Shown piece after piece: positions 41,144-42,624 of a stretch of 42,624 nucleotides of DNA. The stretch is from Aurantimonas coralicida. Lineage in GTDB: Bacteria > Pseudomonadota > Alphaproteobacteria > Rhizobiales > Rhizobiaceae. Each line of letters begins with the position of its first letter. Positions within the stretch are counted from its first letter, which is position 1. A program made the translations under genes and the position numbers. Under the pieces are notes generated by a model that was not told the origin of the DNA, ran no database searches, and was given only the letters and a program-made list of their open reading frames with translations. The stretch covers positions 1 to 42,624 of the forward strand of contig DRFF01000024.1 of assembly GCA_011050685.1 (NCBI GenBank). Reading direction: 5' to 3'.

Positions 41144-42624
41144 ATGGCGTTCAAGACCGACATTGAGATTGCCCGCGAGGCGAAGAAGCTGCCGATCCAG
41201 GAGATCGGGGCGAAGCTGGGGATCGGGCTCGAGGATCTGGTGCCTTACGGGCATGACAAGGCCAAGGTTTCGGCTGATTTCATCGCCCGTCAGGCGGGCA
41301 AGCCGAACGGCAAGCTGATCCTGGTGACGGCGATCAACCCGACGCCGGCCGGCGAGGGCAAGACCACGACCACGGTAGGGCTCGGCGACGGGCTGAATTC
41401 GATCGGCAAGAAGGCGGCGGTGTGTATCCGCGAGGCTTCGCTCGGTCCGTGCTTCGGCATGAAGGGCGGCGCGGCCGGCGGCGGCTATGCCCAGGTCGTG
41501 CCGATGGAGGAGATGAACCTCCACTTCACCGGTGACTTCCACGCCATCACCAGCGCGCACAACCTTCTGTCGGCGCTGATCGACAACCACATCTACTGGG
41601 GCAACTCGCTCGACATCGACATCCGCCGCGTCGTCTGGAAGCGGGTCATGGACATGAACGACCGGGCGCTGCGCGACATCGTCACGTCGCTCGGCGGGGT
41701 GGCCAACGGCTTTCCGCGCCAGGCCGGCTTTGACATTACCGTCGCCTCCGAGGTGATGGCGATCCTGTGCCTGTCGAACGACCTGGAGGATCTGCAGGAG
41801 CGGCTCGGTCGGATCATCGTGGCCTATACGCGTGATCGCAAGCCGGTGACCTGCAAGGATCTGAAGGCCGACGGCGCGATGACGGTTCTGCTCAAGGACG
41901 CCATGCAGCCCAATCTGGTGCAGACGCTGGAGAACAACCCGGCCTTCGTGCATGGCGGCCCGTTCGCCAACATCGCCCATGGCTGCAATTCGGTCGTCGC
42001 CACCAAGACGGCGCTGAAGCTGAACGACTATGTGGTGACGGAAGCCGGCTTCGGGGCCGATCTCGGCGCCGAGAAGTTCATGAACATCAAGTGCCGCAAG
42101 GCCGGTCTCGCCCCGGCGGCGATCGTCATCGTCGCCACCATCCGGGCGATGAAGATGAATGGCGGCGTCAAGAAGCAGGATCTGGCGGCGGAGAATGTGC
42201 AGGCGGTCAAGGACGGCTGCGCCAATCTCGGCCGGCACATCGAGAACATCAAGGGTTTCGGCGTTCCCGCGGTGGTGGCGATCAACCACTTCGCCGGCGA
42301 CACCGAGGCGGAGATAAAGGCCGCCAAGGACTATGTGGCGAGCCAGGGCTCGGAGGCGATCCTGTGCAAGCACTGGGCCGAGGGCTCGAAGGGGATCCAG
42401 GAGCTGGCGACGCGGGTGGCAGAGATCGCCGACAGCGGCGTGGCGCAGTTCCAGATGCTGTATCCCGACGACATGCCCTTGATGAAGAAGATCGAGACGA
42501 TCGCCAAGCGGATCTACCGGGCCGACGAGGTTCTGGCCGACAAGAAGATCCGCGACCAGCTGGCGCAATGGGAGGAGCAGGGGTTCCGCGATCTGCCGAT
42601 CTGCATGGCCAAGACGCAGTATTC
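41144..42624 (+). CDS. fhs: Formate-tetrahydrofolate ligase (3' partial)
   Basis: The frame is open from ATG 41144 to the right edge: 493 full codons of a protein that is normally about 555 aa. It shows the Fhs P-loop ([13 protein letters not shown] at residues 65-77), [40 protein letters not shown], and the C-terminal [13 protein letters not shown]. The enzyme interconverts formyl-THF and formate with ATP. In methylotrophs this allows C1 units from N-methylglutamate oxidation to leave as formate with ATP gain, or to enter for assimilation. A GGGAGG site lies ten bases upstream. The 127-bp gap before it may hold its promoter. Confidence 0.95.
   Translation, partial: MAFKTDIEIAREAKKLPIQEIGAKLGIGLEDLVPYGHDKAKVSADFIARQAGKPNGKLILVTAINPTPAGEGKTTTTVGLGDGLNSIGKKAAVCIREASLGPCFGMKGGAAGGGYAQVVPMEEMNLHFTGDFHAITSAHNLLSALIDNHIYWGNSLDIDIRRVVWKRVMDMNDRALRDIVTSLGGVANGFPRQAGFDITVASEVMAILCLSNDLEDLQERLGRIIVAYTRDRKPVTCKDLKADGAMTVLLKDAMQPNLVQTLENNPAFVHGGPFANIAHGCNSVVATKTALKLNDYVVTEAGFGADLGAEKFMNIKCRKAGLAPAAIVIVATIRAMKMNGGVKKQDLAAENVQAVKDGCANLGRHIENIKGFGVPAVVAINHFAGDTEAEIKAAKDYVASQGSEAILCKHWAEGSKGIQELATRVAEIADSGVAQFQMLYPDDMPLMKKIETIAKRIYRADEVLADKKIRDQLAQWEEQGFRDLPICMAKTQY

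Overview
The window is GC-rich (roughly 60-65 %), densely packed with operons, and looks like a chromosomal or megaplasmid catabolic region of an alphaproteobacterium, most likely of the Hyphomicrobiales (inferred from the NMG-pathway gene order, the tripartite tricarboxylate transporter, and protein style). It is cut at both ends: a transporter binding protein is missing its N-terminus on the left, and formate-tetrahydrofolate ligase runs off the right.

Layout. (1) 1-2802: a glutamate/aspartate-type ABC importer (gltIJKL order). The first permease runs through its expected end into the next gene because of an eight-G run. (2) 3027-5380, minus: a phospholipase D/cardiolipin synthase-like protein and an EEP-family phosphodiesterase, overlapping by 4 nt; beside them a degraded minus-strand coding relic. 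(3) 5906-7072: an acyl-CoA dehydrogenase. (4) 7301-9472: a worn sugar-type locus, with paired LacI-type operator half-sites, a PfkB kinase truncated at two thirds, a BtpA-family gene that has lost a normal start codon, and a TenA-like gene. (5) 9473-11113: a patch with an integrase relic, a DUF2383 protein, an IS481-like transposase relic and a BLUF blue-light sensor. (6) 11336-25453: one long plus-strand catabolic locus: IclR regulator, zinc alcohol dehydrogenase, a molybdenum hydroxylase whose Mo subunit is split in two, a TctCBA tripartite tricarboxylate transporter, an IolD-like ThDP enzyme, an aldehyde dehydrogenase and an IlvD/Edd-type dehydratase. I do not recognise this combination as a described pathway; it is the best candidate for something new. 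(7) 25688-42624: the N-methylglutamate (NMG) pathway of methylamine use. It opens with an XRE-cupin regulator, three small membrane proteins and an APC permease, a universal stress protein and two unknowns. It continues with mgsABC, gmaS, an AraC/GlxA regulator, mgdABCD and fhs.

How they work together. In region 7 methylamine is joined to glutamate (gmaS), the methylamino group is moved to give N-methylglutamate (mgsABC), and mgdABCD oxidises it back to glutamate. The C1 unit is delivered to tetrahydrofolate, where fhs can turn formyl-THF into formate and ATP. In region 6 the likely logic is uptake of an organic (sugar or cyclitol-derived) acid by TctCBA, followed by alcohol oxidation, Mo-dependent oxidation, dehydration, ThDP-dependent C-C cleavage and semialdehyde oxidation. 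The order and substrate cannot be read from sequence.
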